Positions 1-9,207 are shown, counted from the stretch's first letter. The stretch is DNA of 64,000 nucleotides from Prochlorococcus_E sp000760215 (GCF_047303175.1 NZ_CP138945.1); one strand, 5' to 3'. The notes: generated by a model from the sequence alone, not told the origin. Made by a program: numbers and translations.

Positions 1-13
1 AGACATTTAAATA

Positions 14-145
14 ATGCTTTATTTTATTGAACTTGAAGGCCTAACACTTATTTTGATTGCTATTTATATTCTTTATCGAAGCACACAGCCTGAAAAGGGT
101 TTATGGCGAATTACTTCTCATAGGGCGAACAAGCTTAGGAATTAA
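14..145 (+). CDS. 43-aa single-TM microprotein
   Basis: An ATG frame of 43 codons ends in TAA. Residues 2-21 form one hydrophobic segment (LYFIELEGLTLILIAIYILY) followed by a basic tail (YRSTQP...HRANKLRN), the usual layout of an inner-membrane or thylakoid microprotein with its positive end in the cytoplasm. No family is recognised. The small size leaves some chance that it is not translated. Confidence 0.5.
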   Translation: MLYFIELEGLTLILIAIYILYRSTQPEKGLWRITSHRANKLRN

Positions 146-382
146 TCTGTTGCATTGCAGTTAAAGAGAGAGGTCTTCTACCTATTTTATTGATGAGTTT
201 TTCAATAGTTTATGCTGAGCTGAGGCTTCAGAATCATAAAATTTTCAAGATGTCCTGGTGCCACTAAAGATTTTAGTCACTAAAACGAGCCCTAGAGATG
301 AAATGCGACCTAGAAAATAGGTGTAAAGACTGACTTGAATCATTTCCTATGAAAGTTAGCCTTGTTTAATTGCTTTTTTCTA

Positions 383-541
383 ATGTCTACAACAGAATTT
401 GATGCCATTATTGACGATTGTTTTTTAGATGGAGCAGCTAGATCTATAGGAAGGAAGTATCAAGATAGAGTTAACCTAAGAGCAGTTCAAATAGTTTCAG
501 AGATGGTGGATCAAGATAAAAGCGATATAAAAGCTGCATGA
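383..541 (+). CDS. 52-aa hypothetical soluble protein
   Basis: An ATG frame of 52 codons (MSTTEFDAIIDDCFLDGAAR...). It is acidic, predicted helical and has no membrane segment. It lies upstream of another small soluble protein gene on the same strand, with a gap of about 130 bp. Its residue composition is protein-like, but the function is not recognised. Confidence 0.5.
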   Translation: MSTTEFDAIIDDCFLDGAARSIGRKYQDRVNLRAVQIVSEMVDQDKSDIKAA

Positions 542-668
542 CTTTTTGCTACTTAGTAAGTAGAGAAACAATAAGTTTGGATATTTTTTAATAACCAGCT
601 CTACTAGCATTGTATTTTTATTGATAAAATTCAGCTTTGACTTATCTGTATTAACTAGTTAACTCAAT

Positions 669-1100
669 ATGACAACTGAACTTGAGTTTAGCGAGGTTTA
701 CAAAATCCTCAATTCAATAAAGCAAGGAGATGAAACTAAGAAAGATTTGCTAGATTCTATTTTAATTGATTTCAAAGAAGGAGATAAGGCAGAAAGCTTT
801 TTACACCAATTAGGTCAAATCTATCTATATATTGGCATAGAGGAATTATTTAAGTATGTAAATTCCAAAAATATAAAATTTATAGGTCAAATAACGAAAG
901 AAGAATGGGATACTTTGGCAAAAGAGAAAAATTGTGATCTTCCTATTCATTTAGCAAATTCAATGATTGCTTTCTTAGAAGATAAGAAACTATCATATAA
1001 ACTATCAGCAAAATGGAATATCCCTAAAAGAGAAGTAGATAAGCACATAATGCCAATGGCAAGATATATAACAGAAGGCATTATAGATGTATTAGAATAA
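669..1100 (+). CDS. 143-aa hypothetical protein, helical
   Basis: An ATG frame starting MTTELEFSEVYKILNSIKQ. The protein is charged and almost certainly alpha-helical throughout, with no signal peptide or membrane segment. A block near residues 75-90 (ITKEEWDTLAKEKNCDLP) resembles a short helical regulatory or adaptor domain, but no named family can be assigned. A large hairpin lies about 190 bp downstream. The reverse-strand frame over its 3' end is a shadow. Confidence 0.65.
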   Translation: MTTELEFSEVYKILNSIKQGDETKKDLLDSILIDFKEGDKAESFLHQLGQIYLYIGIEELFKYVNSKNIKFIGQITKEEWDTLAKEKNCDLPIHLANSMIAFLEDKKLSYKLSAKWNIPKREVDKHIMPMARYITEGIIDVLE

Positions 1101-1287
1101 TAACACCCAATTGAATTAATCCTTCCTAAGATATATATCATCCATCTAACTTAGTTCGCCTTTCATTGCTTCACTGAATAATGTAATTATTCCTTATGTC
1201 AATTAGATATTCTTCTGAATCGATATAGTCAACAGAAAACATCATCTAATAATTCAAGGTAATAACTCTTTTGATGGTATTACTTTT

Positions 1288-1335
1288 AATGATTTAAATA
1301 AACTTGTATGTTCTTACAAGTTTATTTAAATCATT
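1288..1335. terminator. Perfect 21-bp inverted repeat, convergent terminator candidate
   Basis: Positions 1288-1308 and 1315-1335 are exact reverse complements around a 6-nt loop (tgttct). The stem is AT-rich. It lies between the plus-strand gene ending at 1100 and the minus-strand gene whose stop is at 1348, so it could end transcripts from both sides. There is no long T tract, so the terminator role is inferred. Confidence 0.6.
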
Positions 1336-1347
1336 ATAAACTATATA

Positions 1348-1491
1348 TCAACTTTTTATATCTTCAGAAGATAGTCTTGTATTTGCTTTATCAGCTTTGC
1401 GAATAATTTTCTTTGCCTCTTCTCTTGAGAGGCAAATCTCAGCTTGAGTTTGTAACTTTAGGAGTTTGGCATGTTGCTTTTTGGGATTCAT
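1348..1491 (-). CDS. 47-aa basic helical small protein
   Basis: An ATG frame on the minus strand (MNPKKQHAKLLKLQTQAEIC...). It is lysine-rich, with a helical stretch LSREEAKKIIRKADKANT and a C-terminal acidic end. The repeated Ala/Lys/Glu pattern and lack of hydrophobic segments suggest a soluble basic protein that might bind nucleic acid or a partner protein. It ends 13 bp from a perfect hairpin. Function unknown. Confidence 0.6.
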   Translation of the reverse strand: MNPKKQHAKLLKLQTQAEICLSREEAKKIIRKADKANTRLSSEDIKS

Positions 1492-2126
1492 AAACTTTCT
1501 TAATGCAAGAGTTGAAATTCAAAAATCATACAAGATACTATTGAATAAGACTAGTAACTATAATAATCATCCCATTAATCTAACATGGAAAAAGCTTGAC
1601 TTAATTAATTTAGGGTCACTTTAGCTTCTGCATATCTTCAGGTAACCGGGGAAAGATATAAGAAGTTTACCTTCTTGACTTAGTTCGAAATAAAAAGATT
1701 AATCTCTTCATCATTATTTCGTTGTTTTTGTGATTGCTATCAATATTAGACTTATGGCTTTGAGTTGCATTCATAGTAAATTCATGAGAAAAAATGAGGT
1801 AAATTTATGCCTAAGATCTTATGATAGGAGATATGCTCATATCTATAACGCTTTATTTGCTCTTTTAGGTGATGTAAAGCGAATGAAGAGATTGTTGGTT
1901 ATGACTTGAATCATTGAAAGATTGGCAACGCATACATAGGTTGCTCGAGAGCCATACTTAGAAATCTTTTTATGATCCTTCAGAAGAGCACCTGAGATCT
2001 TAAATGCGAAATCTAAATTCTATGGTGATTTAAACGGATTTTATTTTACTCGAAGATTAATTATTTTGAAGCTCTTGGCATTACGCAAGCTGTCCGATAT
2101 AACTTGTTAAAGCAGCAAGGTTCATT
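1492..2126. other. Gene-poor gap with one doubtful 51-codon frame
   Basis: No confident gene. An ATG frame at 1754-1909 (+) reads MALSCIHSKFMRKNEVNLCL... and ends with KRMKRLLVMT. It is basic and could be a small protein, but it has no recognisable motif. The rest shows stops in all frames and no clear RNA structure. Confidence 0.35.
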
Positions 2127-2225
2127 ATGTCCACCTTCGCGCGCATGTCTAGATCTGAGATCATCCATGGTCGTATTGCCATGTTGATAATCATTGTTTT
2201 GTTAATAGCTAAGAGCTATTTTTAA
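2127..2225 (+). CDS. 32-aa Hli-type (high-light-inducible-like) single-helix protein
   Basis: An ATG frame of 32 codons with SEIIHGRIAMLIIIVLLIAK. The E-x-x-H-G-R-x-A-M element at residues 11-19 leading straight into a membrane helix is the chlorophyll-binding signature of the LHC/Hli superfamily, whose members are one-helix thylakoid proteins for pigment binding and photoprotection. It is shorter than common Hli proteins and lacks the usual N-terminal extension and post-helix segment, so it may be a minimal form or a remnant. Its stop is 1 bp from the next start codon, suggesting co-translation. Confidence 0.65.
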   Translation: MSTFARMSRSEIIHGRIAMLIIIVLLIAKSYF

Positions 2226-2226
2226 T

Positions 2227-2622
2227 ATGGGTCCCAACATTAATGAAACGGAACCCTTAGATGATTTTACTGACGAACAAATAGAAAATTTAGGAAAATC
2301 AATTGATACCTTAGAGCTAGAAAATCAAATGATTATAGAAGATGAAATAGAAGTCGCGAAAATAAGACAATCTCAGAAGAAGCCTTTTAGGAGATTGAGA
2401 AAATCACCGCTTGAGATTATTAATAGATTGCTTTTCCTAGTATTTTTAGCCAGCTTTCTTTGTACATTCGTTCTAATTAACGCTGTAAATAGTTGGTGGT
2501 GTCTATTTTATATAATTAGTTCTTTTTCTTGTGTTTTATACACGCCAAACAGGAAGGCCCTTAAAGAATTAATTGCTGCTTGGCCTAATATTGAGGAACT
2601 TATAAAAAGTGGTAAAAAATAG
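2227..2622 (+). CDS. 131-aa two-TM membrane protein with acidic N-terminus
   Basis: The ATG follows the stop of the Hli-like gene by 1 bp, so the two are probably one operon. Residues 1-55 are acidic and helical (NETEPLDDFTDEQIENLGKS) and then become basic (KKPFRRLRKSPLE). Two hydrophobic segments follow at about 62-82 and 86-101, then a short soluble tail ending in GKK. The family is not recognised. Linkage to an Hli-type protein hints at a thylakoid location, which is inference. Confidence 0.65.
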   Translation: MGPNINETEPLDDFTDEQIENLGKSIDTLELENQMIIEDEIEVAKIRQSQKKPFRRLRKSPLEIINRLLFLVFLASFLCTFVLINAVNSWWCLFYIISSFSCVLYTPNRKALKELIAAWPNIEELIKSGKK

Positions 2623-2955
2623 CAGTAATTTCTGATGCTTAAGCTTTAGGTCTTAACATCTAAAACAGCTCTTCCCTTGAGCGCCCACGATCTTTGGAAA
2701 AACAAGGTTGTTCAAATTCCACTTGAAACCCTTAATCTTTTAGGACTAACGATCTCAAAGAGTCCAAACGTTTCATTTCGATTGATGATTAGGCCTCTCT
2801 TTGCATAAAAATAGGTAACCCCTTACCTTAAGAGCCTTTAAGTAATATTTTGGGCCTTGAAAAAGCAGGAGGATTATATTCCATTTGTACTCTATCAACT
2901 TTGTCAGTTGGTAAAGGCCCGACAAGAAATCAAGAGAACCTTATGACAGTGAATA
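2623..2955. other. Intergenic gap, nothing recognised
   Basis: About 330 bp between the end of the two-TM gene and the stop of the symporter gene on the other strand. No sustained open frame, RNA gene or strong hairpin was seen. Confidence 0.4.
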
Positions 2956-4344
2956 TTAATCGATGAAACGATAGCTTTTAGTAAGCCTAAACACTGTTTT
3001 CGAGAGAAGCAAGAGAGCAATTAAATTAGGGATAGCCATTAATCCATTTAAGGTATCTGCTACAGCCCAAACAACTCCTCTGTCTCCTGCTACAGAACCA
3101 ATTACTACAACAGATACCCAAATTAATCTAAAAGGAAGTATGGCTTTAATTCCAAATAAATATTCAGTGCATCGTTCACCATATAAACTCCATCCAAGGA
3201 CAGTAGTGAAAGCAAAAACTACTAGACCAACAAGTACTATCCAACCAGTTCCCGGTATACCACTATTAAATGCACTGATGGAAAGATCAGCTCCAGACTT
3301 GCTTGATTGATAAGCTCCAGTTGTAATAATTACTAAAGCGGTCATTGTGCAAATAATAATGGTGTCAATAAAAGTTCCTAACATTGCAATAGTGCCTTGT
3401 CTAACAGGATCATTTGTTTTTGCAGATGCATGTGCTATTGGAGCACTCCCTAGACCTGCTTCGTTGGAAAATATTCCCCTTTTAAAGCCCATAAGAACAA
3501 CCTGAGCAAATGTTCCGCTAGCAGCAGCTTTCCCTGTAAAAGCATTTGAAAAGATAGTTGAAAAGGCTGATGGAATTTCCGAGAAATTACTAAGGATAAT
3601 GATTAAACAAGCCAATACATATAAAAGCGCCATAGAAGGAACAATCGCAGATGCTGCTTGGGCTATACGCTTAACACCACCAATAATTACTGAAAACACA
3701 AGAATGCCTAAAATTACTCCGGTTAAGAGTTTTGGAACTCCTGCTAATGCAAGTGCACTAGATACTTCAAAACATTGAACCCCATTACCAATTCCAAAAC
3801 CGGCTAACATGCCAAATAATGCAAATAAAGAACCTAACCAAGTCCATTTATTGCCAAGACCATTTTTTATATAGTACATAGGCCCACCTACATGATTACC
3901 TAGAGAGTCGACTTCTCGAAAGTGAACAGCTAAAACTCCTTCGGCGTATTTAGTTGCAATTCCAAAAATTGCTATTAACCACATCCAAAATATGGCCCCA
4001 GGTCCGCCAATTGCTATTGCAGCAGCAACCCCTGCAATATTGCCAGTACCAATCGTTGCTGAAAGTGATGTCATCAATGCTTGAAATGGGCTTATTTCTC
4101 CTTCTCCTTGATTCCCACCAGGGTTATTAAGCAAAATCCTTAGTCCATAAGGAAGACGAACTAGGGGCATAAAGCCCAGCCCCAGCATTAGGACAATCCC
4201 TGTTAAGGCTATTAGGACCACTGTTGGCCAGCCCCAAGCAAAACTATTTATAGGATTATTTATAAGCTCTATTGCTTTTTCTATTCCCCCTGGAGCTTGA
4301 CCAAAAAGATTTATTAGGAAATCATTTTCATAAATAGTAAACAC
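2956..4344 (-). CDS. Sodium/alanine (glycine) symporter, AGCS family
   Basis: 462 aa, a typical length for the alanine/glycine:cation symporter family (AlsT/DagA-like), which imports small neutral amino acids with sodium across the inner membrane. About ten hydrophobic segments run from residue 40 to the end. The family hallmark SATIGTGNIAGVAAAI lies near residue 95, and SNEAGLGSAPIAHA near residue 295 is another typical AGCS element. It stands alone with long untranslated flanks on both sides. The substrate could be alanine, glycine or a related amino acid. Confidence 0.92.
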   Translation of the reverse strand: MFTIYENDFLINLFGQAPGGIEKAIELINNPINSFAWGWPTVVLIALTGIVLMLGLGFMPLVRLPYGLRILLNNPGGNQGEGEISPFQALMTSLSATIGTGNIAGVAAAIAIGGPGAIFWMWLIAIFGIATKYAEGVLAVHFREVDSLGNHVGGPMYYIKNGLGNKWTWLGSLFALFGMLAGFGIGNGVQCFEVSSALALAGVPKLLTGVILGILVFSVIIGGVKRIAQAASAIVPSMALLYVLACLIIILSNFSEIPSAFSTIFSNAFTGKAAASGTFAQVVLMGFKRGIFSNEAGLGSAPIAHASAKTNDPVRQGTIAMLGTFIDTIIICTMTALVIITTGAYQSSKSGADLSISAFNSGIPGTGWIVLVGLVVFAFTTVLGWSLYGERCTEYLFGIKAILPFRLIWVSVVVIGSVAGDRGVVWAVADTLNGLMAIPNLIALLLLSKTVFRLTKSYRFID

Positions 4345-4910
4345 TTTAAACTTCTTGAAACTGTCCTTGATAGTGTCACATGGTTAATAATGTTGCAACA
4401 AATCAGAGGTAAATATTTCAATCTGACACTTCTAGTGCTTTTGATTGAAATAACTTATGAATAAACTCTTGAGACTTAATTATGGGGATAGTCTCAATTA
4501 ATATAATTCTAGTTTCTATTTTCAATTTTATTGACCCTTTTCACTCATAGCTTTTCGGTCTATTTGTTTGGTGTAACGTCACTTATATTTAAACCTTTTA
4601 TCTAAATATCATTGTAGAAAAAATATTTTGATTCTGCTTACTGAACACTTGATTTAATATAATCATTCTGATTATTAACTAATAGCCAAAATAATTATAC
4701 TGTAAGTATAGCTTTACTAGGTTAGCTTAATACCTTGAGAAAAATAAATATACCTATGCAGAGTTAGCAATATGTAATCTCAGCATAGTTTATGCTTAAC
4801 TTTTCTATTCTAACAGTGTAATTAATTACTCTTTATTGACTTTTATTTTCTTGGGTTAAGAGCTTTCAGTTCTTTTTTAGTTCACTTTCTCTTTTGTCTA
4901 GAACCTTAAC
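4345..4910. other. Intergenic gap upstream of symporter
   Basis: More than 500 bp of very AT-rich sequence holding the promoter region of the symporter. No frame longer than about 25 codons looks protein-like. No tRNA-like fold or strong terminator was seen. Confidence 0.4.
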
Positions 4911-5054
4911 TCAACTCTGATAGCTTTCCTCAAGACTCTTACGAGATGATTCAACATTCTGAAGTTCATCCTTATGCTGTTTGAGCTTCACTTCTTCTAG
5001 TTGACTATCACAGATAACGTAGACAGTTCTCATAGGATTTACGAATGATTCCAT
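4911..5054 (-). CDS. 47-aa soluble helical microprotein
   Basis: An ATG frame (MESFVNPMRTVYVICDSQLE...) ending in KSLEESYQS. A short beta-prone start (RTVYVICD) is followed by a charged coiled-coil-like helix (EEVKLKQHKDELQNVESSRK). There is no membrane segment. The family is not recognised. The clear switch from strand to amphipathic helix supports a real small protein. Confidence 0.55.
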   Translation of the reverse strand: MESFVNPMRTVYVICDSQLEEVKLKQHKDELQNVESSRKSLEESYQS

Positions 5055-5508
5055 GAAGATATTTTCGATCATTTAGTTGTACATGATGCCTTTGATTTAT
5101 TAGAACCCTATTAGTCTGACGTAACCTTTCAGAAGCTAAAATGATGTATACCGAAGATGTTGATACGGTAAATATCACTTATTCCGGTTGCTAATGTTAA
5201 AAAGTCGTGAAACCCTTAGGTGTAAATAGTTGTCTTAAGGATTGACCTGTAAGCCTTTTACAGTAGTGACCTAAAGACGCAGAAATACTTCTACTTTTTG
5301 CATTTTTATGTATGTGTCTGAATAGATAAAATCTATTTCAATAGAAAAGAATTAGAAAAAAATACTAAATTACAATCTAAAATTGATTAGTAAAAAGTTT
5401 ACATATGGTTTCATTTTCATTATTTCTGCTGAAAGCAGGGACCTTGCCCTTTTAATTTTTACTATTCCAGATCACCTTGATAATGTCTCTCTTATAAGAA
5501 ACTCTAAA
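5055..5508. other. Intergenic gap, no gene recognised
   Basis: About 450 bp without a convincing gene. The frame of the next gene stays open upstream to a TTG at 5383, but that extension has no obvious start signal. No strong RNA structure was seen. Confidence 0.35.
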
Positions 5509-5664
5509 ATGATGTACCAATTGATAATTGCAACCCCTTTTGGGACTCAACCTGCTATAGAAAGCTTTGAGGCTTTGAAGCTTATTTCAATAATCGGATT
5601 GGCAGCAATTTCTGGCCCCTTATTCATTGGGGGATTGATTTTCGCTTTGAAAAAACGAGGATAG
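5509..5664 (+). CDS. 51-aa single-TM microprotein (GP-LKK type)
   Basis: The start is placed at the first of two adjacent ATGs (MMYQLIIATPFG). The C-terminal half is one membrane helix ending GPLFIGGLIFALKKRG. That end closely resembles GPVCIAALILFLKK of the small protein at 17848-17994 (8 of 14 residues identical), so the two may form a family. The positive end suggests an N-out, C-in topology. Function unknown. The frame is open further upstream to a TTG at 5383. Confidence 0.6.
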   Translation: MMYQLIIATPFGTQPAIESFEALKLISIIGLAAISGPLFIGGLIFALKKRG

Positions 5665-5861
5665 AAGTTCAGGGCCGACTATGAAGTAGGCATTGAATTT
5701 TGGGTTTTATTCCTCTGTAAAATTGTGGCCTTAATATTTTGCGTTTAGCTATTTGTTCTCCCGAATTACTGACATTGTAAATCTGTAACTGTTTTGGATG
5801 GACATTTCTTGTTATAGCTGGAAGAATCACTAAACTTAAATCAAGCTTCTCTGTAAAACTG

Positions 5862-6179
5862 ATGTTAAAAAACATATTTAAAGAGGCATGGTTTTTTGTT
5901 ATATCTCTTGCAATGATTGCTTTTAGCATCTTAATAGGACCATTTAGCTCCCCTGCTTTAGACCTCCCGAACTTCAGCGAAGAAACTTTTGCGGATGTTA
6001 ACGCTAATATTTCAAGTAAGGGTGATATTGGTCTTAATACCTTTGAGAATGATGACGTGGTTGAAGAAACTGATGCTGCCCCGACAGATACAAACAACAT
6101 CAGTGCGTATCCTGATTTAGGAGACGATCAGGTTTTCCCTTTTGTTGCAGGCTTGGATGCTTACGAGGCAATGAAGTAG
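5862..6179 (+). CDS. 105-aa membrane-anchored or exported acidic protein
   Basis: An ATG frame starting MLKNIFKEAWFFVISLAMIA. A single hydrophobic segment at residues 9-28 is followed by a proline/serine turn and an acidic, low-complexity C-terminal domain (NDDVVEETDAAPTDTNN). It could be a signal anchor with the acidic part on the lumenal or periplasmic side. No family is recognised. The long reverse-strand frame over it lacks protein-like composition and is treated as a shadow. Confidence 0.65.
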   Translation: MLKNIFKEAWFFVISLAMIAFSILIGPFSSPALDLPNFSEETFADVNANISSKGDIGLNTFENDDVVEETDAAPTDTNNISAYPDLGDDQVFPFVAGLDAYEAMK

Positions 6180-6243
6180 TTATTGCCTACTTAATTGCTA
6201 TCGGTTTTGCAAATAGGTAGATGAAAAAAAATTAAAAGAACTT

Positions 6244-6423
6244 ATGCAGAACCTCCCACCGGGCACTTATTCCTTGGCTGTTTTAGGAGCCTTATTTTTT
6301 TTGCTACAGGCTTACTGGATTTCTATTACTTTAAGGGATCTTAAGAGCCAGGGAGTTTTTGCAGATAAACGTGATCAAATAGCAGAAACTAGAAAGAAAT
6401 TAGAAAAGCTCCTGAACAAATAA
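6244..6423 (+). CDS. 59-aa single-TM protein with coiled C-terminus
   Basis: An ATG frame (MQNLPPGTYSLAVLGALFFL...). Residues 9-30 form one membrane helix. The tail SQGVFADKRDQIAETRKK is charged and helical. It follows the 105-aa gene by 64 bp on the same strand and may be cotranscribed. Function unknown. Confidence 0.6.
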   Translation: MQNLPPGTYSLAVLGALFFLLQAYWISITLRDLKSQGVFADKRDQIAETRKKLEKLLNK

Positions 6424-6529
6424 TAAAGAGGACTGCTTGAGGGTGCTAATTAAGGCTTGTTTTTGGCTTATTATGCTTAATATCATAATTTTAATTGATA
6501 CTTAAATTCTTTATAGATAGAATGACTAA

Positions 6530-6871
6530 TTAAAAATACTTTTCTGCTCTTCGCATTGCTTTTATGGCGCCTTTATAATCTCCAGAATTGAATTTTGATT
6601 GACTTATCTTTTCGAGTTTATCGATAATTTCTAGTTTCTTTGTATCATTTATCTTTCTTTTATAATCTTCAATTAAATCGTACTTTGATTGGATGCCAGT
6701 TGCATTTTTTACTAAAGCTTTAAATTGAGCATTGCAATCACAGATTTGTTTTGCTTTGCTTCTATCTATAAACGCCCCTCTGTGATCACCTGCTTTGTAC
6801 TTGTGCTCACTTGCTTCAATTAAAGCGCCTGGAAGAGTTAGTGACTCCTTTAAATCTTTCTTAATACGCAT
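6530..6871 (-). CDS. 113-aa protein with two TPR-like motifs
   Basis: An ATG frame starting MRIKKDLKESLTLPGALIEA. Two similar helical units are visible: HKYKAGDHRGAFIDRSKAKQ near residues 23-42 and SKFNSGDYKGAIKAMRRAEK near 92-111. Both fit the K-x-x-x-G-D-x-x-G-A-x-x-x-x-x-x-A pattern of tetratricopeptide repeats, which mediate protein binding. The spacing (about 69 residues) leaves a diverged middle section (KNATGIQSKYDLIEDYKRK). There is no signal peptide, so it is probably cytoplasmic. Confidence 0.65.
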   Translation of the reverse strand: MRIKKDLKESLTLPGALIEASEHKYKAGDHRGAFIDRSKAKQICDCNAQFKALVKNATGIQSKYDLIEDYKRKINDTKKLEIIDKLEKISQSKFNSGDYKGAIKAMRRAEKYF

Positions 6872-7091
6872 GTAAGCTATCCTTCAAAAGAAAAAATTGC
6901 TTGCTTTCTTCTATAGGCTATCAGTTTAAAGGATAAAAAGTATCTGGCACTTAGCTTAGATAGATTGCTGGGGCTATATTTTATTATGGCTTTCTTTTCT
7001 TTTTATTTCCTGGAGAATTAGAATATGGCCATGGTAACTTTCTTATCATAAATGTTACCAAAATCTATCAGCGAAATACAGGTTTTAATTA

Positions 7092-7283
7092 ATGGATTAT
7101 TTCTTGCCTAAGGCTTATTTATTGATAGCTAGAGTTTCTACTACCTCATTAACTATTTGGGCAATGATTGTTTTTCTTGCAGTGCTTGTTGGCGCTTTGG
7201 GGTTTGCGGTTGTTAAGGAGCTTAAATCGCGTTCGCAGGCTCTTCCTCCTAGGCATGAAGAAAAAGGGCCTAAAGGCTTTTAA
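7092..7283 (+). CDS. 63-aa single-TM microprotein
   Basis: An ATG frame (MDYFLPKAYLLIARVSTTSL...). One long hydrophobic helix at residues 17-42 is followed by a basic, proline-rich tail (KELKSRSQALPPRHEEKGPK) that should face the cytoplasm. The family is not recognised. Confidence 0.6.
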   Translation: MDYFLPKAYLLIARVSTTSLTIWAMIVFLAVLVGALGFAVVKELKSRSQALPPRHEEKGPKGF

Positions 7284-7392
7284 GTATATTCCTTAAAAAC
7301 CTAGTTTGCTCAGTGTTATAGACCTTTCATCTTGATTATATTTAATATATATGAAATATAATTGGTACTTTATTGCTATTGCCGTTAGCTAA

Positions 7393-7569
7393 TTGTCTTT
7401 AGAAGCTCCTTATCAACTGTGCCTAGACAAGAGCCGTTGGGAGAGTGATTTCTCTCACATTTGCCTTGAAATCAAGAATGTTCTGCGGGATTACAGGAAT
7501 AAAAATTTGCAGGAGAACAGCTATCAAGCAATCGCTCTACTAATTATGGTGCCATCACTTGGCTTGTAA
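7393..7569 (+). CDS. Candidate 58-aa small protein, TTG start
   Basis: A frame starting TTG directly after an in-frame TAA (MSLEAPYQLCLDKSRWESDF...). It reads as a soluble helical segment (ICLEIKNVLRDYRNKNLQEN) with a short hydrophobic end. Support comes from protein-like composition and from an intrinsic terminator about 100 bp downstream that otherwise has no gene. A non-coding RNA here is an alternative. Confidence 0.35.
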   Translation: MSLEAPYQLCLDKSRWESDFSHICLEIKNVLRDYRNKNLQENSYQAIALLIMVPSLGL

Positions 7570-7670
7570 CATACTTTGTTCCATATATAGTGTTAAGCCT
7601 TGTTGTGAGTTCCTTTAATTTTGCTAAAGTAATCTTAACTGGGTGATGGGAAATTCTCAGCTAATAATCA

Positions 7671-7697
7671 AGTCTCCTTTTTATAGGAGGCTTTTTT
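7671..7697 (+). terminator. Intrinsic terminator
   Basis: An eight-base stem (agtctcct / aggaggct, one G-T pair) around tttttat, followed by a T-rich run (cttttttatt). The nearest upstream frame on this strand is the doubtful small frame ending at 7569. Confidence 0.65.
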
Positions 7698-7780
7698 ATT
7701 ATGTTTCGTTTGAATAATGAGCTGCATTATTCATTTCTCTTATTTTCAGTAAAAACAATTTCCTTATTAAAATAATTTCA

Positions 7781-8368
7781 ATGGGTATATTGACTAATAG
7801 CAGACGACTAACTTCTACCGCTTTATTAGGTTCATTGCTTTTTAGTTGTTATCTTTACTTTACTCCTTACCTAGCAATTTTGGGTTTTAAAACCGCTATA
7901 GATAAGAAGGAATATAGAGAATCAGAAAAATACATTAATTTCATTTCACTCAGGGAAAGTCTTAAAAGTCAATTATTACCGGTGATAAAAGATAGAACAC
8001 AAACAGGGTTTTCTAATTCTCCATTAGGAGGGCTAAAAATTATGCTTGTAAACTCATTATTAGAAAAAGCAGTTGAAGCAACACTTGACTCAACTATTAC
8101 TCCATATGGGTTACAGCTTCTTTTGAAAACAGGTGATCTAACACAAAAAAATCAGAATAATCAATTAACTCCTATATCTTCAGATAGCGCAAGAGGCGCT
8201 TCTAAAATAAGCCTTTATTATAAAAATATAAATGTATTCGTCTTAAGTAGAAAATTGGAAGATGATCAAGGCGTTGTAAATTCATATTGGGAAAGAAAGT
8301 CATTAACACATTGGAGACTAAGATCTATTGATTTACCATTAAGAACAATTCGCAGTATTAAACCATAA
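7781..8368 (+). CDS. DUF2939 family protein
   Basis: 195 aa with an N-terminal membrane anchor (residues 13-34). The block YLYFTPYLAILGFKTAIDKK followed by YINFISLRESLKSQL matches the start of DUF2939, a family of unknown function found in many proteobacteria and cyanobacteria. The rest is likely periplasmic or lumenal, including a segment close to the family's C-terminal part (SRKLEDDQGVVNSYWERKSL). The start ATG follows a terminator and AT-rich promoter region. The biochemical role is unknown. Confidence 0.8.
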   Translation: MGILTNSRRLTSTALLGSLLFSCYLYFTPYLAILGFKTAIDKKEYRESEKYINFISLRESLKSQLLPVIKDRTQTGFSNSPLGGLKIMLVNSLLEKAVEATLDSTITPYGLQLLLKTGDLTQKNQNNQLTPISSDSARGASKISLYYKNINVFVLSRKLEDDQGVVNSYWERKSLTHWRLRSIDLPLRTIRSIKP

Positions 8369-8478
8369 GTAACAAGGCAAAATAAGCTTTACCTTTTAAA
8401 TAGAATTTAATGCATCAATTTTTCAGGTGAAATGACCAGTAAATAATATTATTTATTCAAATTATTGTAAATCTAAAT

Positions 8479-8718
8479 TTAAAGCCTCATTAACCACTCT
8501 CTATTTTGTTTATCTAGCCGTATTTTTTTGTATTTATCTATTTTGATAACGCATAAGGCAGCTAAGCCGAAAAATATAAAAGAAATATAAAACAACCAAA
8601 TGCTTATACTTCCACCAGTGGTAAAGAGTATCATTCCAATTGTTGATAAAAGCCAAGTTACCTTGATTTTTTCTAGGAACCTGCTTGCTTTCATAAAAGG
8701 CTGTGATCCCATTTGCAT
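8479..8718 (-). CDS. 79-aa two-TM small membrane protein
   Basis: The first ATG gives MQMGSQPFMKASRFLEKIKV. An internal ATG at residue 9 could also be the start. Two hydrophobic segments follow (WLLSTIGMILFTTGG and IWLFYISFIFFGLAALCVI), then a basic C-terminus (KIDKYKKIRLDKQNREW). The family is not recognised. Confidence 0.6.
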   Translation of the reverse strand: MQMGSQPFMKASRFLEKIKVTWLLSTIGMILFTTGGSISIWLFYISFIFFGLAALCVIKIDKYKKIRLDKQNREWLMRL

Positions 8719-9207
8719 CAGAATTGTTTTAGGATAAGTCTTCCTATAGTTTTATTTTTAACAGTTGAATGCTTTTTTATCAAGATGGCCATTTATTTTC
8801 ATAGGATATAGTTAATAGATTGGTATATTCAAGCAGATTAGTTTCATCTCTGATTTCTCAAGCTATTCATGATTTATTTAGATTTATATAATCATATGAA
8901 GCTTTTTCTCTTCCATAATTATGGTATTACATTGCTTTCTAAATAATGAGAATATGGATTTTATTGGATGTTTAGCAATATAAATACAAGCTGGGCCCCG
9001 CTCTCTTTGGACGCTATATCTAGTGTTAATCATTCCTTACGGATTTGTTTGTCAGCTCTTTAACATTCTTCTTTAATTCAAATCTTAATAATTCTCAGAT
9101 CCATTGACCTGATTATCGTTATAACTACTTCAACTTTTTCAATCGATCACTACCTCTTGCGTCGCTTTCAGTAGGCGTTAGAAATTAATTCCACTCAAGA
9201 ATGATTT
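8719..9207. other. Intergenic gap, nothing recognised
   Basis: About 490 bp of AT-rich sequence with stops in every frame. It contains a local GC-richer patch (gctgggccccgctctctttg, near 8990) that does not form a clear tRNA or terminator. No gene is called. Confidence 0.4.

Noticed and set aside
5669..6100. 143-codon minus-strand frame
   Set aside because: It overlaps the plus-strand 105-aa gene that has a clear membrane anchor, and its composition is not protein-like.
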